This document shows positions 26,451 to 35,095 of a stretch of 64,000 nucleotides of DNA, one piece after another. The stretch lies in contig SAQL01000005.1 in assembly GCA_004020645.1 (NCBI GenBank), positions 1 to 64,000 on the forward strand, read 5' to 3'. The stretch comes from Mesorhizobium sp. Its GTDB lineage: Bacteria; Pseudomonadota; Alphaproteobacteria; Rhizobiales; Rhizobiaceae. The notes under the pieces were generated by a model. The model worked only from the letters and a program-made list of their open reading frames with translations. It did no database searches and was not told the DNA's origin. The translations under genes were made by a program, and so were the position numbers. Within the stretch, counting starts at the first letter, position 1. Each line of letters begins with the position of its first letter.

Positions 26451-26505
26451 TTGAAAACAACTGCGTCATCTGTCATATATAAAAGCGACAGATGGCGCGA
26501 GGAGG
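26451..26505 (+). promoter_or_regulatory. Promoter and operator of the RES-Xre module
   Basis: -35 TTGAAA (26451-26456) and -10 CATATA (26474-26479), spaced 17. They overlap a perfect 8-bp inverted repeat CATCTGTC (26467-26474) and GACAGATG (26487-26494) with a 12-base AT-rich spacer. AGGAGG at 26500-26505 is the ribosome site for the GTG start. The arrangement is typical of an autorepressed toxin-antitoxin operon. Confidence 0.7.
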
Positions 26506-26511
26506 CGAGCC

Positions 26512-26997
26512 GTGACGATAGGATTGGAAAAGGCTGCACCAGCAGCAAAAAACAACGAACTGCAGAAGGTAGCCAGATTGCTGGGCGGCACCCGCATTCT
26601 ATCGCGGCACCTGCGGAGTGCGTTGGACGCCCATGAGCTGCTTGTGCACGGCCTGCCGGGCTCGGCGCTGGACCATCTCCTTGGACAGCTCGTCTTCATC
26701 CAGAAGACTGATTCGCTCGAGAAGGCCGTCGGCATGAGCTTGCGCACCTACCAGCGCCGGAAGGATGCCCCTTCCAAGCCTCTCAGCCAGGATCAGAGCG
26801 GACGAACCTGGAAATTCGCGGAGATCCTGTCGAAAGCGACCGACGTGTTCGGTTCACAGGCGGAAGCCGAGCAATGGCTGGAGCGCCCGGCGATCGGGCT
26901 CGACCAGCGGCGTCCCATCGATCTTCTGGCAACCCCGGCGGGTGTCGAGCTTGTGGAAGACTATCTCGAGCGGCTTGAATACGGTGTCTATGCATGA
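26512..26997 (+). CDS. Xre/MbcA/ParS-type antitoxin of RES-Xre pair
   Basis: 161 aa from GTG 26512, with AGGAGG 6 bases upstream. The first 100 residues hold an Xre-like DNA-binding fold (VGMSLRTYQRRKD). The C-terminal MbcA/ParS/Xre toxin-binding domain (DUF2384-like) covers about residues 100-160, with DVFGSQAEAEQWLERPAIGL and the LLATPAGVELVEDYLERLEYG motif that plugs the toxin active site. Its stop overlaps the toxin start (ATGA). It probably represses the operon by binding the upstream palindrome. Confidence 0.92.
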   Translation: MTIGLEKAAPAAKNNELQKVARLLGGTRILSRHLRSALDAHELLVHGLPGSALDHLLGQLVFIQKTDSLEKAVGMSLRTYQRRKDAPSKPLSQDQSGRTWKFAEILSKATDVFGSQAEAEQWLERPAIGLDQRRPIDLLATPAGVELVEDYLERLEYGVYA

Positions 26998-27503
26998 CGC
27001 CGCTGCCGGCGGCGCTTGGCGGCTCCGACCTCGTTGGCTGGCGTCTCGATCAGGCTGCGTTTGCGCCGACATGGGACAGTGGCGAGGGCGCATACAGGGT
27101 CGGCGGACGATGGAACAGCAGGGGCGTGCGCGCAGTCTATTGCTCGATCGATCCCTCAACTGCGATTCTCGAAGTTGCAGTCCATAAAGGCTTCAGGGCG
27201 CTCGACACGATCGCGCATGTGATGACGGCGGCGACAATCAGCGATGTCACGGATGTGCATATCGTCGACCCTGCCGCCGTTCCGAACCCTAACTGGCTTC
27301 GTCCGGGCATCCCGAGCTCTGGGCAACAGGCATTCGGCGACGATCTTCTCAAACGGCATCGGTTCGTGGTGATTCCGAGCGCAGTGTCCCAGAACAGCTG
27401 GAATCTGATCTTCGACGCGAGCGCCGCGAAGGGCGCCTATGCAATGAAGAGCCAGGAGGCCTTTGCGCTCGTTACGCGATTGCATCCACCTCCTGCCGAA
27501 TGA
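26994..27503 (+). CDS. RES-domain toxin
   Basis: 169 aa, translationally coupled to the antitoxin. Known RES toxins are ADP-ribosyltransferase-like NAD-consuming or NAD-phosphorylating enzymes. The Arg, Glu and Ser that name the domain are present: Arg39 in GGRWNSRG, Glu60 in STAILEVAVHKG and Ser129 in VVIPSAV. Length is normal with no truncation, so the toxin appears intact and the antitoxin needed. It is flanked by a palindromic repeat and a reversed acetyltransferase, consistent with a mobile cassette. Confidence 0.92.
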   Translation: MTPLPAALGGSDLVGWRLDQAAFAPTWDSGEGAYRVGGRWNSRGVRAVYCSIDPSTAILEVAVHKGFRALDTIAHVMTAATISDVTDVHIVDPAAVPNPNWLRPGIPSSGQQAFGDDLLKRHRFVVIPSAVSQNSWNLIFDASAAKGAYAMKSQEAFALVTRLHPPPAE

Positions 27504-27559
27504 TCGCGGTCATGCTCATCGGGCCGCCGCTTCGCTGATCCAACTTGGGCAACGGATGC

Positions 27560-28117
27560 TCAGCCGCGCCTGGCCGGCCGCGCCGGATTGCCGACAACCG
27601 TGGTGTTTGCCGGCACATCATGGGTCACCACAGCACCCGCTCCGACAATGGCGCCGGCGCCGATGCTGACGCCGCCGAGGATGATCGCGCTGCCGCCGAT
27701 CCAGGCATTGTCGCCGATCTCGACAGGCTTCGCGATCTCCAGCCCGGCCTGTCGACCCGCAGCCTCCTTGTGGTGCTCGGCGCAATAGATCTGCACATTG
27801 GGGCCGAGCAGCGTTCCATTGCCGATGCGAACTGGCGCCGTATCGAGAATGGTACATCCGGCATTGAGGAAAACGCCGTCGCCGAGAAAGATGTTGAAAC
27901 CATAGGCGCAGTGGAACGGCGCTTCGATCCGGGCGCCTTCGCCCACAGCGCCGAGCAGCGACTTCAGTGCCGGTCCGACGTCGCCACGTTGCCGGGGCGG
28001 CAAGGAATTGTGTTCGAACACCGCGTCGCGAGCGACAAGGCGCAGCGCCTCCAGCTCTGCGTCGAGGCAAGCGTACCACTCGCCCGCGGCCATTTTTACG
28101 CGCTCGCTTCTGTTCAA
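27560..28117 (-). CDS. Maa/NodL-type sugar O-acetyltransferase
   Basis: 185 aa starting at TTG 28117; AGGAGGG 8 bases upstream decides this rare start, and the N-terminus RSERVKMAAGEWY matches the usual KMxxGExY opening of the family. A left-handed beta-helix of hexapeptide repeats spans about residues 60-180 (GNGTLLGPNV, IGGSAIILGGVSIGAGAIVGAGAVV). The catalytic His is in CAEHHKEA. It transfers acetyl from acetyl-CoA to a sugar hydroxyl. It is related to NodL, but no nod genes are nearby, so a Nod-factor role is not supported. Confidence 0.9.
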   Translation of the reverse strand: MNRSERVKMAAGEWYACLDAELEALRLVARDAVFEHNSLPPRQRGDVGPALKSLLGAVGEGARIEAPFHCAYGFNIFLGDGVFLNAGCTILDTAPVRIGNGTLLGPNVQIYCAEHHKEAAGRQAGLEIAKPVEIGDNAWIGGSAIILGGVSIGAGAIVGAGAVVTHDVPANTTVVGNPARPARRG

Positions 28118-28280
28118 GGCGATGCCCTCCTGTCTTACCCTGCTGTTTCAACGTGGTGTCAAAGCACAGTCCATAAAAATCGGGTAACGCCAGACATCGC
28201 ATGCCTCTGGTCAAATGCCGATCCTATGCTAGCCTACCCCGGCTGGGCTGTCCCAGGCCGAGTGATCGAGGGGATCAATC

Positions 28281-28742
28281 ATGCTGTACATCCTCGCACT
28301 TCTGATCGGCGTCGTTGCCGGCCTTCGCGCCATGACCGCGCCTGCCGCCGTCGCCTGGGGCGCTTATCTCGGCTGGCTGCCGGTCGCCGGAACCTGGGCC
28401 GGTTTCATGGGCCACTGGATCACCGTCGGCATCTTCACCATCCTGGCCATCGCCGAGCTGGTCACCGATCAGTTGCCGTCGACGCCGAGCCGCAAGGTGC
28501 CACAGCAGTTTGGCGCGCGCATCGCCGTGGGCGCCTTCACCGGCGCGGTGATCGGCGCGACCGGCGGCGCCACCGTCGGTGGCCTGATCGCCGGCGCCAT
28601 CGGCGCGGTGATCGGCACGCTGGGCGGCGCCGAGCTGCGCAAACGCCTGGCACTGGCTTTCGGCAAGGACCCGCCCGCCGCCCTCATCGAGGACGCGGTG
28701 GCGATCGTCGGCGGCCTGCTGATCGTGGCGGCGGTGGCATGA
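28281..28742 (+). CDS. DUF4126 small membrane protein
   Basis: 153 aa with GAGGGGAT 6 bases before the ATG. It has about four hydrophobic helices with Gly/Ala-rich packing (FTGAVIGATGGATVGGLIAG). DUF4126 proteins are small inner-membrane proteins without known role. Its stop overlaps the start of the flavin reductase gene (ATGA), so the two form an operon. Confidence 0.8.
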   Translation: MLYILALLIGVVAGLRAMTAPAAVAWGAYLGWLPVAGTWAGFMGHWITVGIFTILAIAELVTDQLPSTPSRKVPQQFGARIAVGAFTGAVIGATGGATVGGLIAGAIGAVIGTLGGAELRKRLALAFGKDPPAALIEDAVAIVGGLLIVAAVA

Positions 28743-30129
28743 TGGCAAAGCCATTCGACGCAATCATCATCGGCGCCGGACAGGCCGGCCCGCCGCTCGC
28801 CGGCCGGCTGACGGCGGCCGGCTGACGGCGGCCGGTATGAGCGTCGCACTGATCGAGCGAAAACTGGTCGGCGGCACCTGCGTCAACACCGGCTGCATGC
28901 CGACCAAGGCCATGGTGGCCAGCGCCTATGCCGCGCATCTTGCCCGCCGCGCCGCCGACTACGGCGTGACGCTCTCCGGTCCGGTCGGCGTCGACTACAA
29001 GGCGATCAAGGCGCGCAAGGACAAGGTGTCGAACGACGCCCGCGGCAACCTCGAAAGCTGGATTGCCGGCATGGACAGATGCACGCTTTATCGCGGCCAT
29101 GCGCGCTTCGAATCCGCCAACACCGTGCGCGTCGGCGACGACCTGCTGAGCGCCGGGAAAATATTCATTAACACCGGCGGCCGTGCTTCGGTGCCCGATC
29201 TGCCAGGCGTCGACGACATTTCGTTCCTGACCAACTCGTCGATGATGGATCTCGACGTGCTGCCTCGCCACCTCGTCGTCGTCGGCGGCAGTTACGTCTC
29301 GCTCGAATTCGCGCAGATGTTCCGCCGTTTCGGTTCGGAGGTCACGGTGATCGAAAAGACCCCCCGGCTGATCGGCCGCGAGGACGAGGATGTCTCGGCC
29401 GCCATCCTGTCCATCTTCGAAAACGAAGACATCACGGTTCATCTCGGCGCCGACGACATCGGCTTCGCCAGGCAGGGCAGCGACATTGCCGTGACTTTCA
29501 CCGCCGGCAAGGCGCCGGCTGTCGGCTCGCATGTGCTGCTGGCAGTGGGCCGAACGCCCAACACCGACGATCTCGGCCTCGACAAGGCCGGCATCGAGGT
29601 CGACAAACGCGGCTTCATTGCCGTCGACGACCAGCTACGCACCAGCGTGCCCGGCATCTGGGCGATGGGCGACTGCAACGGCAAGGGCGCCTTCACCCAC
29701 ACCTCCTACAATGACTACGAGATCGTCGCCGCCAATCTGCTCGACGACGATCCGCGCAAGGTGAGCGACCGCATCGAGGCCTATGCGCTCTATACCGACC
29801 CGCCGCTCGGCCGCTGCGGCATGACCGAGACGGCGGTAAGAAAATCCGGCCGTCGCGCGCTAGTCGGCCAGCGGCCGATGACCCGCGTCGGCCGCGCTGT
29901 CGAAAAAGGCGAGACGCAAGGGTTCATGAAGATCCTGGTCGACGCCGACACCAAGGAAATCCTCGGCTGTTCGGTGCTCGGCCCCGGCAGCGACGAGGCG
30001 ATACACTGCGTACTCGATCTGATGTACGCCAAGGCGCCGGTCAGCACGCTCGCGCGCGCCATGCACATCCACCCCAACGTCTCGGAACTTCTGCCCACCA
30101 TCGCCCAGGAATTGAAGCCGCTGGCATAG
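28739..30129 (+). pseudogene. Pyridine nucleotide-disulfide oxidoreductase, frameshifted
   Basis: A mercuric-reductase-like FAD oxidoreductase of about 458 residues when repaired. It begins MMAKPFDAIIIGAGQAGPPL at 28739, then hits TGA at 28823-28825 inside a 14-bp tandem duplication. Removing one 14-base unit restores frame as LAGRLTAAGMSVALIERKL. The remainder (from 28837) is intact: the redox pair GGTCVNTGCMPTK, NAD(P) site GGSYVSLEFAQM, FAD site GIWAMGDCNG and dimer His-Pro MHIHPNVSEL. A start at 28837 would lack the FAD P-loop and be inactive. It is either a genuine frameshift mutation or a sequencing or assembly slip. Confidence 0.88.
28801..28835 (+). repeat. 14-bp tandem repeat causing frameshift
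   Basis: Exact period-14 run of 35 bases (2.5 copies; unit GGCTGACGGCGGCC). The expected in-frame gene would have 1.5 copies. The extra unit brings in the TGA stop of the preceding entry. Confidence 0.9.
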
Positions 30130-30326
30130 GCTACGACCGCAAGCGGCAAGCGCACAACGGCGCGGCTTTGGCGCCGCTGGTGGTCGCCGTGGCGGTGATG
30201 TCGCAGATGTTGGACCGCCAGCTGCTGGTGACGCACCCCGCGCAAATAGTTGCGCCCATAGCGCAGCAGACTGGACCAATCGACAGCGTGTCGGCGAAAG
30301 GGCATGTGTTTTCCTGGAGGAGTATC

Positions 30327-31433
30327 ATGCAGAAATCGATCGAGCGCATTGCCGGCGACAGCGAGGGCGTTTCCTACGAATTCCCAGTGTTCCGCTTCGA
30401 AGGGCTCCGCTTTGACGGCAGCGACAAGGCCGCACCTTCGGCCTATCTGCAGGCGGCACTGCATGCCGGCGAACTGCCGGGGGTCGTCGCCATCGACGCG
30501 CTGATGCCGATGCTCGAAAAGGCCGAAGCGGAAGGCCGCATCAAGGGCGATATCACCATCGTACCCCAGGCCAATCCGATCGGCCGCGCCCAGTATCATT
30601 TCGGCGAGCATCAGGGCCGTTTTCACCTGGGCACCCGCACCAACTTCAACCGCGGCTTTCCGCTGCTGGCCGCGCCTGATCCGACGCTCTTGCCGGACGC
30701 CACGTTTGGCACGGCCGACCAGCGGCTGAAGACGCGGCTGCTGCAGCTGTCGCTCGGCCACGACATCGTGCTCGACCTGCACTGCGACGACGAGGGCCTC
30801 GCCTACCTCTATGTCCATGCCAGCCTATGGCCTGCCATGGCGGATTGTGCGGCGGCCATGGGCGTCGATGCGGTGATCCTGTGGGGTGAGGACACCGACG
30901 GCACCTTCGAAGGCGCCTCGATCACGCCGTATCTGAACCTCCCTGCCGATGTAGCCCGGTTCGACCGGCGCGTCGCCACCACGGTCGAGTATCGCGGCAT
31001 CCTCGATGTCGACGGCGCGCTGGCCGGCTCCGATGCCGAAGGGCTCTATCGGCTGCTGGTGGGGCGCGGCGTGGTCCTGGACCAGGCCCTGTCCACGCCC
31101 GGCAGCTTCACCGGTCCCAATTCTTTCACCGGTCCCAATTCTTTCACCGGATTCGTTGCACCGCTCGAAAACATCGACATGATGCCGGCGCCTCGGGCCG
31201 GCGCGGTCCTCTATAACGTGAAGCCCGGCGACCGTGTGGCAAAAGGCGCACTGCTCGCCACCATCGTTCATGCGCCGGGTGAAGCCGACGGCCGCACGCA
31301 AGTGTTCGCGCCGCAGGCGGGCATCATCCTGACACGGCGTTCCCGGCGCATCATCCGTGCCGGCGAGGATCTGCTTAAGCTGGTCGGCGACAGGAAGAGC
31401 GCCGATGCAAGATCGGGAACGCTGGAGGATTGA
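30327..31433 (+). CDS. Succinylglutamate desuccinylase/aspartoacylase-family protein
   Basis: 368 aa from ATG 30327, set by TGGAGGAG 5 bases upstream; a longer upstream frame has no similarity. Zinc ligands of the M14-like fold are present: LHAGELPGV (His and Glu, about residues 46-54) and DLHCDDEG (His, about 151-158). The C-terminal half has a lipoyl-like beta domain (GAVLYNVKPGDRVAKGALLATI), common in such deacylases. Substrate is not assignable. Unusual: an 18-bp tandem repeat adds an SFTGPN duplication in the linker near residue 260. Confidence 0.85.
   Translation: MQKSIERIAGDSEGVSYEFPVFRFEGLRFDGSDKAAPSAYLQAALHAGELPGVVAIDALMPMLEKAEAEGRIKGDITIVPQANPIGRAQYHFGEHQGRFHLGTRTNFNRGFPLLAAPDPTLLPDATFGTADQRLKTRLLQLSLGHDIVLDLHCDDEGLAYLYVHASLWPAMADCAAAMGVDAVILWGEDTDGTFEGASITPYLNLPADVARFDRRVATTVEYRGILDVDGALAGSDAEGLYRLLVGRGVVLDQALSTPGSFTGPNSFTGPNSFTGFVAPLENIDMMPAPRAGAVLYNVKPGDRVAKGALLATIVHAPGEADGRTQVFAPQAGIILTRRSRRIIRAGEDLLKLVGDRKSADARSGTLED
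31107..31150 (+). repeat. In-frame 18-bp minisatellite in coding sequence
   Basis: Two perfect 18-base units (31107-31124 and 31125-31142) plus a partial third to 31150. They encode SFTGPN-SFTGPN-SFTG. Frame is kept, so copy-number change alters only linker length. Confidence 0.9.
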
Positions 31434-31472
31434 GGGGCTCATGCCCTTCTCCAAGCCCTCTATTGAATCCAG

Positions 31473-31501
31473 TTGCGCGGCCGTGCAATCGCCGCTATTG
31501 G
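31473..31501 (+). promoter_or_regulatory. Candidate trpL-trpE(G) promoter
   Basis: TTGCGC (31473-31478) and TATTGG (31496-31501), 17 bases apart. They end 7 bases before the trpL ATG, leaving room for only a very short 5' leader. This agrees with the leaderless trpL transcript I recall from Sinorhizobium. Confidence 0.45.
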
Positions 31502-31508
31502 AATCGCC

Positions 31509-31553
31509 ATGAACATGCGCTCGATCAAGACCGTTTGGTGGTGGGCTCGCTGA
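31509..31553 (+). CDS. trpL: trp operon leader peptide
   Basis: 14 aa, [14 protein letters not shown]. Three consecutive Trp codons at positions 10-12 and the WWWAR ending match the peTrpL peptide of Sinorhizobium ([14 protein letters not shown], from memory). Ribosome stalling at these codons under Trp shortage controls the attenuator that follows. In S. meliloti both the peptide and the released RNA are reported to have trans functions. Confidence 0.92.
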   Translation: MNMRSIKTVWWWAR

Positions 31554-31592
31554 CAGCGGCCTATTCGAACGCGTGCGCGTGAAAATAGAAGG

Positions 31593-31630
31593 TGGCCGCA
31601 ACGGATTGTCCGGGCGGCCATTTGTTTTTT
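31593..31630 (+). terminator. trp attenuator terminator
   Basis: TGGCCGC (31593-31599) pairs with GCGGCCA (31614-31620), followed by TTTGTTTTTT. It is 66 bases before the trpE(G) start and is a clear intrinsic terminator in a leader. Confidence 0.88.
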
Positions 31631-31695
31631 CAAGCCATGCCCCGGGTCCGTTGCCCCAAGACGCTGAAATAGCCAAGACGCTGATGGAGACGGCA

Positions 31696-33885
31696 ATGAC
31701 GACGAAAATTCTGGAGAACGGGGCGGAGCGCTTCGTCACGGCGGGTGGCGTGACGATTACCCGCGAGCGCCATGACCGGCCTTACGAAGGCGCGATCGAC
31801 GCCTATGTCGACGGGCTGAATGCGCGCCGCGGCGCTGTGTTTTCCTCGAATTACGAATATCCCGGCCGCTACACGCGCTGGGACACCGCCATGATCGACC
31901 CGCCGCTGGTGATCTCGGCGCGTGGCCGCGCAATGCGCATCGAGGCGCTGAACAGCCGTGGCGAGATGCTTCTGCCTGTGGTCGGCAAAGCGCTCGGCCG
32001 CCTTGCCGACGTGACGATCGCCGAGACGTCGAAGAGACTGATCTGCCTCGATGTGGCCAAGCCCGGCCGTGTCTTCACCGAAGAAGAACGCAGCCGCGTT
32101 CCCTCCGTCTTCACCGTGCTGCGCGCCATCACCGCTCTGTTCAAGACAGAGGAAGACGCCAATCTTGGCCTCTACGGCGCCTTCGGCTACGATCTCGCCT
32201 TCCAGTTCGATCCGGTCGACTACAAGCTGGAGCGCCAGCAAAGCCAGCGCGACCTCGTGCTGTTCCTGCCCGACGAGATCCTGGTCGTCGACCACTATTC
32301 GACCAAGGCCTGGACCGACCGCTACGATTATTCCGGCGACGGGTTTTCGACGGAGGGATTGCCGCGCGACGAAATCGTCGAGCCGTTCAAGACCGCCGAC
32401 CGCATCCCGCCGCGCGGCGACCATGCGCCCGGCGAATATGCCAATCTGGTGCGCAAGGCGATGGAGAGTTTCAAGCGCGGCGATCTGTTCGAGGTGGTGC
32501 CCGGCCAGATGTTCTACGAGCGCTGCGAGACACCGCCCTCCGACATCTCCCGCAAGCTGAAGAGCATCAACCCCTCGCCCTATTCCTTCTTCATCAATCT
32601 CGGCGAGGGCGAATACCTGATCGGCGCCTCGCCCGAAATGTTCGTACGGGTCAATGGTCGCCGTGTCGAGACCTGCCCGATCTCCGGCACGATCAAGCGC
32701 GGCGACGACGCCATTTCCGACTCGGAGCAGATCCTGAAGCTGCTCAATTCGAAGAAGGACGAATCCGAGCTGACCATGTGCTCGGACGTCGACCGCAACG
32801 ACAAGTCGAGGGTCTGCGACCCAGGCTCGGTGCGCGTCATCGGCCGCCGCCAGATCGAGATGTATTCGCGGCTGATCCACACCGTCGACCACATCGAGGG
32901 ACGGCTGCGCGAAGGCATGGACGCCTTCGACGCGTTCTTGTCGCATGCCTGGGCGGTCACCGTCACCGGCGCGCCGAAATTATGGGCGATGCGCTTCATC
33001 GAGCAGAACGAGAAGAGCCCGCGCGCCTGGTATGGCGGGGCGATCGGCATGGTCAATTTCAACGGTGACATGAACACCGGCATGACGCTTCGCACCATCC
33101 GCATCAAGGACGGCATCGCCGAGGTGCGCGCCGGCGCCACGCTGCTCTTCGACAGCATTCCCGAGGAAGAAGAAGCCGAAACCGAACTGAAGGCATCCGC
33201 CATGATCTCCGCCATCCGCGACGCCAAGTCAGGCAATGCCGCCGACACCGAACGCGCCACCGCGCGCGTCGGCGACGGCGTCAACATCCTACTGGTCGAC
33301 CACGAGGACTCCTTCGTCCACACGCTGGCCAATTATTTCCGCCAGACCGGCGCCAATGTCTCGACCGTGCGCACGCCTGTGCCGGACGAGGTCTTTGACC
33401 GGCTGAAACCCAACCTGGTCGTGCTGTCGCCCGGTCCCGGCACGCCGAAGGACTTCGACTGCGCCGCCACCATCAAGCGAGCCCGCGCGCGCGACCTGCC
33501 GATCTTCGGCGTCTGCCTCGGCCTGCAGGCGCTGGCCGAGGCCTATGGCGGAGAGCTGCGGCAGCTGCACGTGCCGATGCATGGCAAACCGTCGCGCATC
33601 CGCGTGTCGAAGCCGGGCATCATCTTTTCCGGCCTGCCCAAGGAGGTGACGGTCGGCCGCTATCACTCGATCTTCGCCGATCCGGTCCGCCTGCCCGATG
33701 GCTTTGTCGTCACCGCCGAGACGGAAGAAGGCGTCATCATGGCCTTCGAGCACAGCAAGGAGCCGATCGCCGCGGTGCAGTTCCACCCGGAATCGATCAT
33801 GACGCTCGGCCACAATGCCGGCATGCGCATCATCGAGAACATCGTTGCGCATCTGCCGCGCAAGGCCAAGGAAAAAGCGGCTTAG
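31696..33885 (+). CDS. trpE: Anthranilate synthase, fused TrpE and TrpG
   Basis: 729 aa from ATG 31696 (GGAG 6 bases upstream), the length I recall for rhizobial TrpE(G). The alternative ATG at 31684 lacks a site. The N-terminal 500 residues are the chorismate-binding TrpE part ([38 protein letters not shown]). From about residue 530 a class-I glutamine amidotransferase follows, with the Cys in [15 protein letters not shown] and His-Glu in QFHPESIM. It converts chorismate and glutamine to anthranilate, the first step of Trp synthesis. Trp feedback and the upstream attenuator are the likely controls. Confidence 0.97.
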   Translation: MTTKILENGAERFVTAGGVTITRERHDRPYEGAIDAYVDGLNARRGAVFSSNYEYPGRYTRWDTAMIDPPLVISARGRAMRIEALNSRGEMLLPVVGKALGRLADVTIAETSKRLICLDVAKPGRVFTEEERSRVPSVFTVLRAITALFKTEEDANLGLYGAFGYDLAFQFDPVDYKLERQQSQRDLVLFLPDEILVVDHYSTKAWTDRYDYSGDGFSTEGLPRDEIVEPFKTADRIPPRGDHAPGEYANLVRKAMESFKRGDLFEVVPGQMFYERCETPPSDISRKLKSINPSPYSFFINLGEGEYLIGASPEMFVRVNGRRVETCPISGTIKRGDDAISDSEQILKLLNSKKDESELTMCSDVDRNDKSRVCDPGSVRVIGRRQIEMYSRLIHTVDHIEGRLREGMDAFDAFLSHAWAVTVTGAPKLWAMRFIEQNEKSPRAWYGGAIGMVNFNGDMNTGMTLRTIRIKDGIAEVRAGATLLFDSIPEEEEAETELKASAMISAIRDAKSGNAADTERATARVGDGVNILLVDHEDSFVHTLANYFRQTGANVSTVRTPVPDEVFDRLKPNLVVLSPGPGTPKDFDCAATIKRARARDLPIFGVCLGLQALAEAYGGELRQLHVPMHGKPSRIRVSKPGIIFSGLPKEVTVGRYHSIFADPVRLPDGFVVTAETEEGVIMAFEHSKEPIAAVQFHPESIMTLGHNAGMRIIENIVAHLPRKAKEKAA

Positions 33886-33913
33886 CTCCGGTTTCGGCGG
33901 CCGGAAGCAATCA

Positions 33914-34843
33914 ATGACCGCTATTGATTCGAAAAACGCCGCCAAGCGCAAGGTCGCCAGCCTCGCCTTCTGGTCGATCATCGTCGCTTGCGTCGTGCTC
34001 GGCCTGAAGCTGGCGGCCTGGTACATCACCGGTTCCGTGGCGCTGTATTCGGACGCGCTGGAATCGATCGTCAACGTCATTGCCTCTGCCGCCGCCTATT
34101 GGGCGATCCAGGTCAGCCACAAGCCGGCCGACCAGGATCATCCCTTCGGTCACCACAAGGCCGAGTATTTCTCGGCTGTTTTGGAAGGCGTGCTGATCGT
34201 GCTGGCAGCCCTTCTGATCCTCAACGAAGTGTGGTGGTACTGGCGGCATCCCGTCCCGCTCGAACAGCCCTGGAGCGGCCTTGCCATCAACGGCGTCGCG
34301 ACGGCGATCAACGCCTTCTGGGCCTTGACGCTGATCCGTGCCGGCCGTGCCGAGAAGTCGCCGGCGCTGGTCGCCGACGGCAGGCACATCATGACCGACG
34401 TGGCGACCTCGGTCGGCGTGTTCATTGGTCTGGCCGGCGCCGTGCTCACCGGCTGGCAAGTGCTCGATCCCGCTCTTGCCCTCATCGTCGCGCTGAACAT
34501 CCTGTTTCAGGGCTGGCACGTGATCGGCTCGTCGATGAACGGACTGATGGACCGCGCCGTCGACACGCACGAGCACATGCACATCCGCGACATCATCTCG
34601 GCCAATTGCAAGGGAGCACTGGAGGTCCACGATCTGAAGACACGCATCGCCGGCCGCGCCACCTTTATCGAGTTCCACCTGGTCGTCGATGCCGATATGT
34701 CGGTGGGCGCCAGCCACGTCATCTGCGACCGCATCGAAGATGCTCTGAAGGCCGAAAACCCCTCGGTGCGCGTCACCATCCATGTCGAGCCCGACGACGA
34801 GGCAAAACTGCCCAAGGGCACGACGGCCGTGCCGTTCGCGTGA
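33914..34843 (+). CDS. Cation diffusion facilitator transporter
   Basis: 309 aa from ATG 33914. About six membrane helices fill residues 15-210, then a cytoplasmic metallochaperone-like domain. Metal-site motifs are SDALESIVN in helix 2, HPFGHHKAEYFSAV after it and DGRHIMTDVATS in helix 5, which give the transport-site residues. Exports divalent metals (Zn, Fe, Mn or Co) by proton exchange. Specificity is not readable. It follows trpE(G) by 28 bases and may share read-through transcription. Confidence 0.9.
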   Translation: MTAIDSKNAAKRKVASLAFWSIIVACVVLGLKLAAWYITGSVALYSDALESIVNVIASAAAYWAIQVSHKPADQDHPFGHHKAEYFSAVLEGVLIVLAALLILNEVWWYWRHPVPLEQPWSGLAINGVATAINAFWALTLIRAGRAEKSPALVADGRHIMTDVATSVGVFIGLAGAVLTGWQVLDPALALIVALNILFQGWHVIGSSMNGLMDRAVDTHEHMHIRDIISANCKGALEVHDLKTRIAGRATFIEFHLVVDADMSVGASHVICDRIEDALKAENPSVRVTIHVEPDDEAKLPKGTTAVPFA

Positions 34844-34860
34844 AGCGGCGATCATCAGAT

Positions 34861-35070
34861 CTATGTCGGCCGTTCTAAAGCTGCCTCGACAAAGTCGTCG
34901 TCAAGCGGCCCGGTCACCTGGTCGAGCCAAGCCCAATCCTGCGCGAGCGGCTCTAGGATGACCGCCCGGCCTTGGCGGCGGATCGAAACCTCCTCGGTTT
35001 CGAACCGAAATTCCTTGGGCAGACGCACCGCCTGCGAGCGGCCTGACCAGAACACCTTTGCCTTGTTCAT
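34861..35070 (-). CDS. vapB: VapB-type AbrB-fold antitoxin, apparently orphan
   Basis: 69 aa from ATG 35070 (AAGGA 8 bases upstream). The N-terminus MNKAKVFWSGRSQAVRLPKE is the swapped-hairpin AbrB DNA-binding signature of VapB proteins; the acidic C-terminus would bind a PIN-domain toxin. No vapC is present: the gene ends 17 bases from the convergent CDF stop, and the upstream neighbour encodes a secreted protein. Either the toxin was lost or the antitoxin acts on a distant partner. Confidence 0.85.
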   Translation of the reverse strand: MNKAKVFWSGRSQAVRLPKEFRFETEEVSIRRQGRAVILEPLAQDWAWLDQVTGPLDDDFVEAALERPT

Positions 35071-35095
35071 ATGCCGTCCTTTCCAACCCAAAGTG

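Larger units (their letters stand above)
31509..31630 (+). ncRNA. trpE(G) attenuator leader RNA (rnTrpL-like)
   Basis: About 120 nt from the trpL start to the attenuator T run. GCGGCC at 31556-31561 can pair with GGCCGC at 31594-31599 (antiterminator), and the latter can alternatively pair within the terminator hairpin. The released terminated RNA is expected to be the counterpart of rnTrpL, a trans-acting small RNA in S. meliloti. Confidence 0.8.

Noticed and set aside
27560..28117. NodL and Nod-factor function for the acetyltransferase
   Set aside because: The family match is real but there are no nod genes nearby, so only a general Maa/NodL label is kept.
31107..31150. CRISPR-like direct repeats
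   Set aside because: They are contiguous and in-frame, with no spacers; a coding minisatellite. No CRISPR array or cas gene is present in the window.
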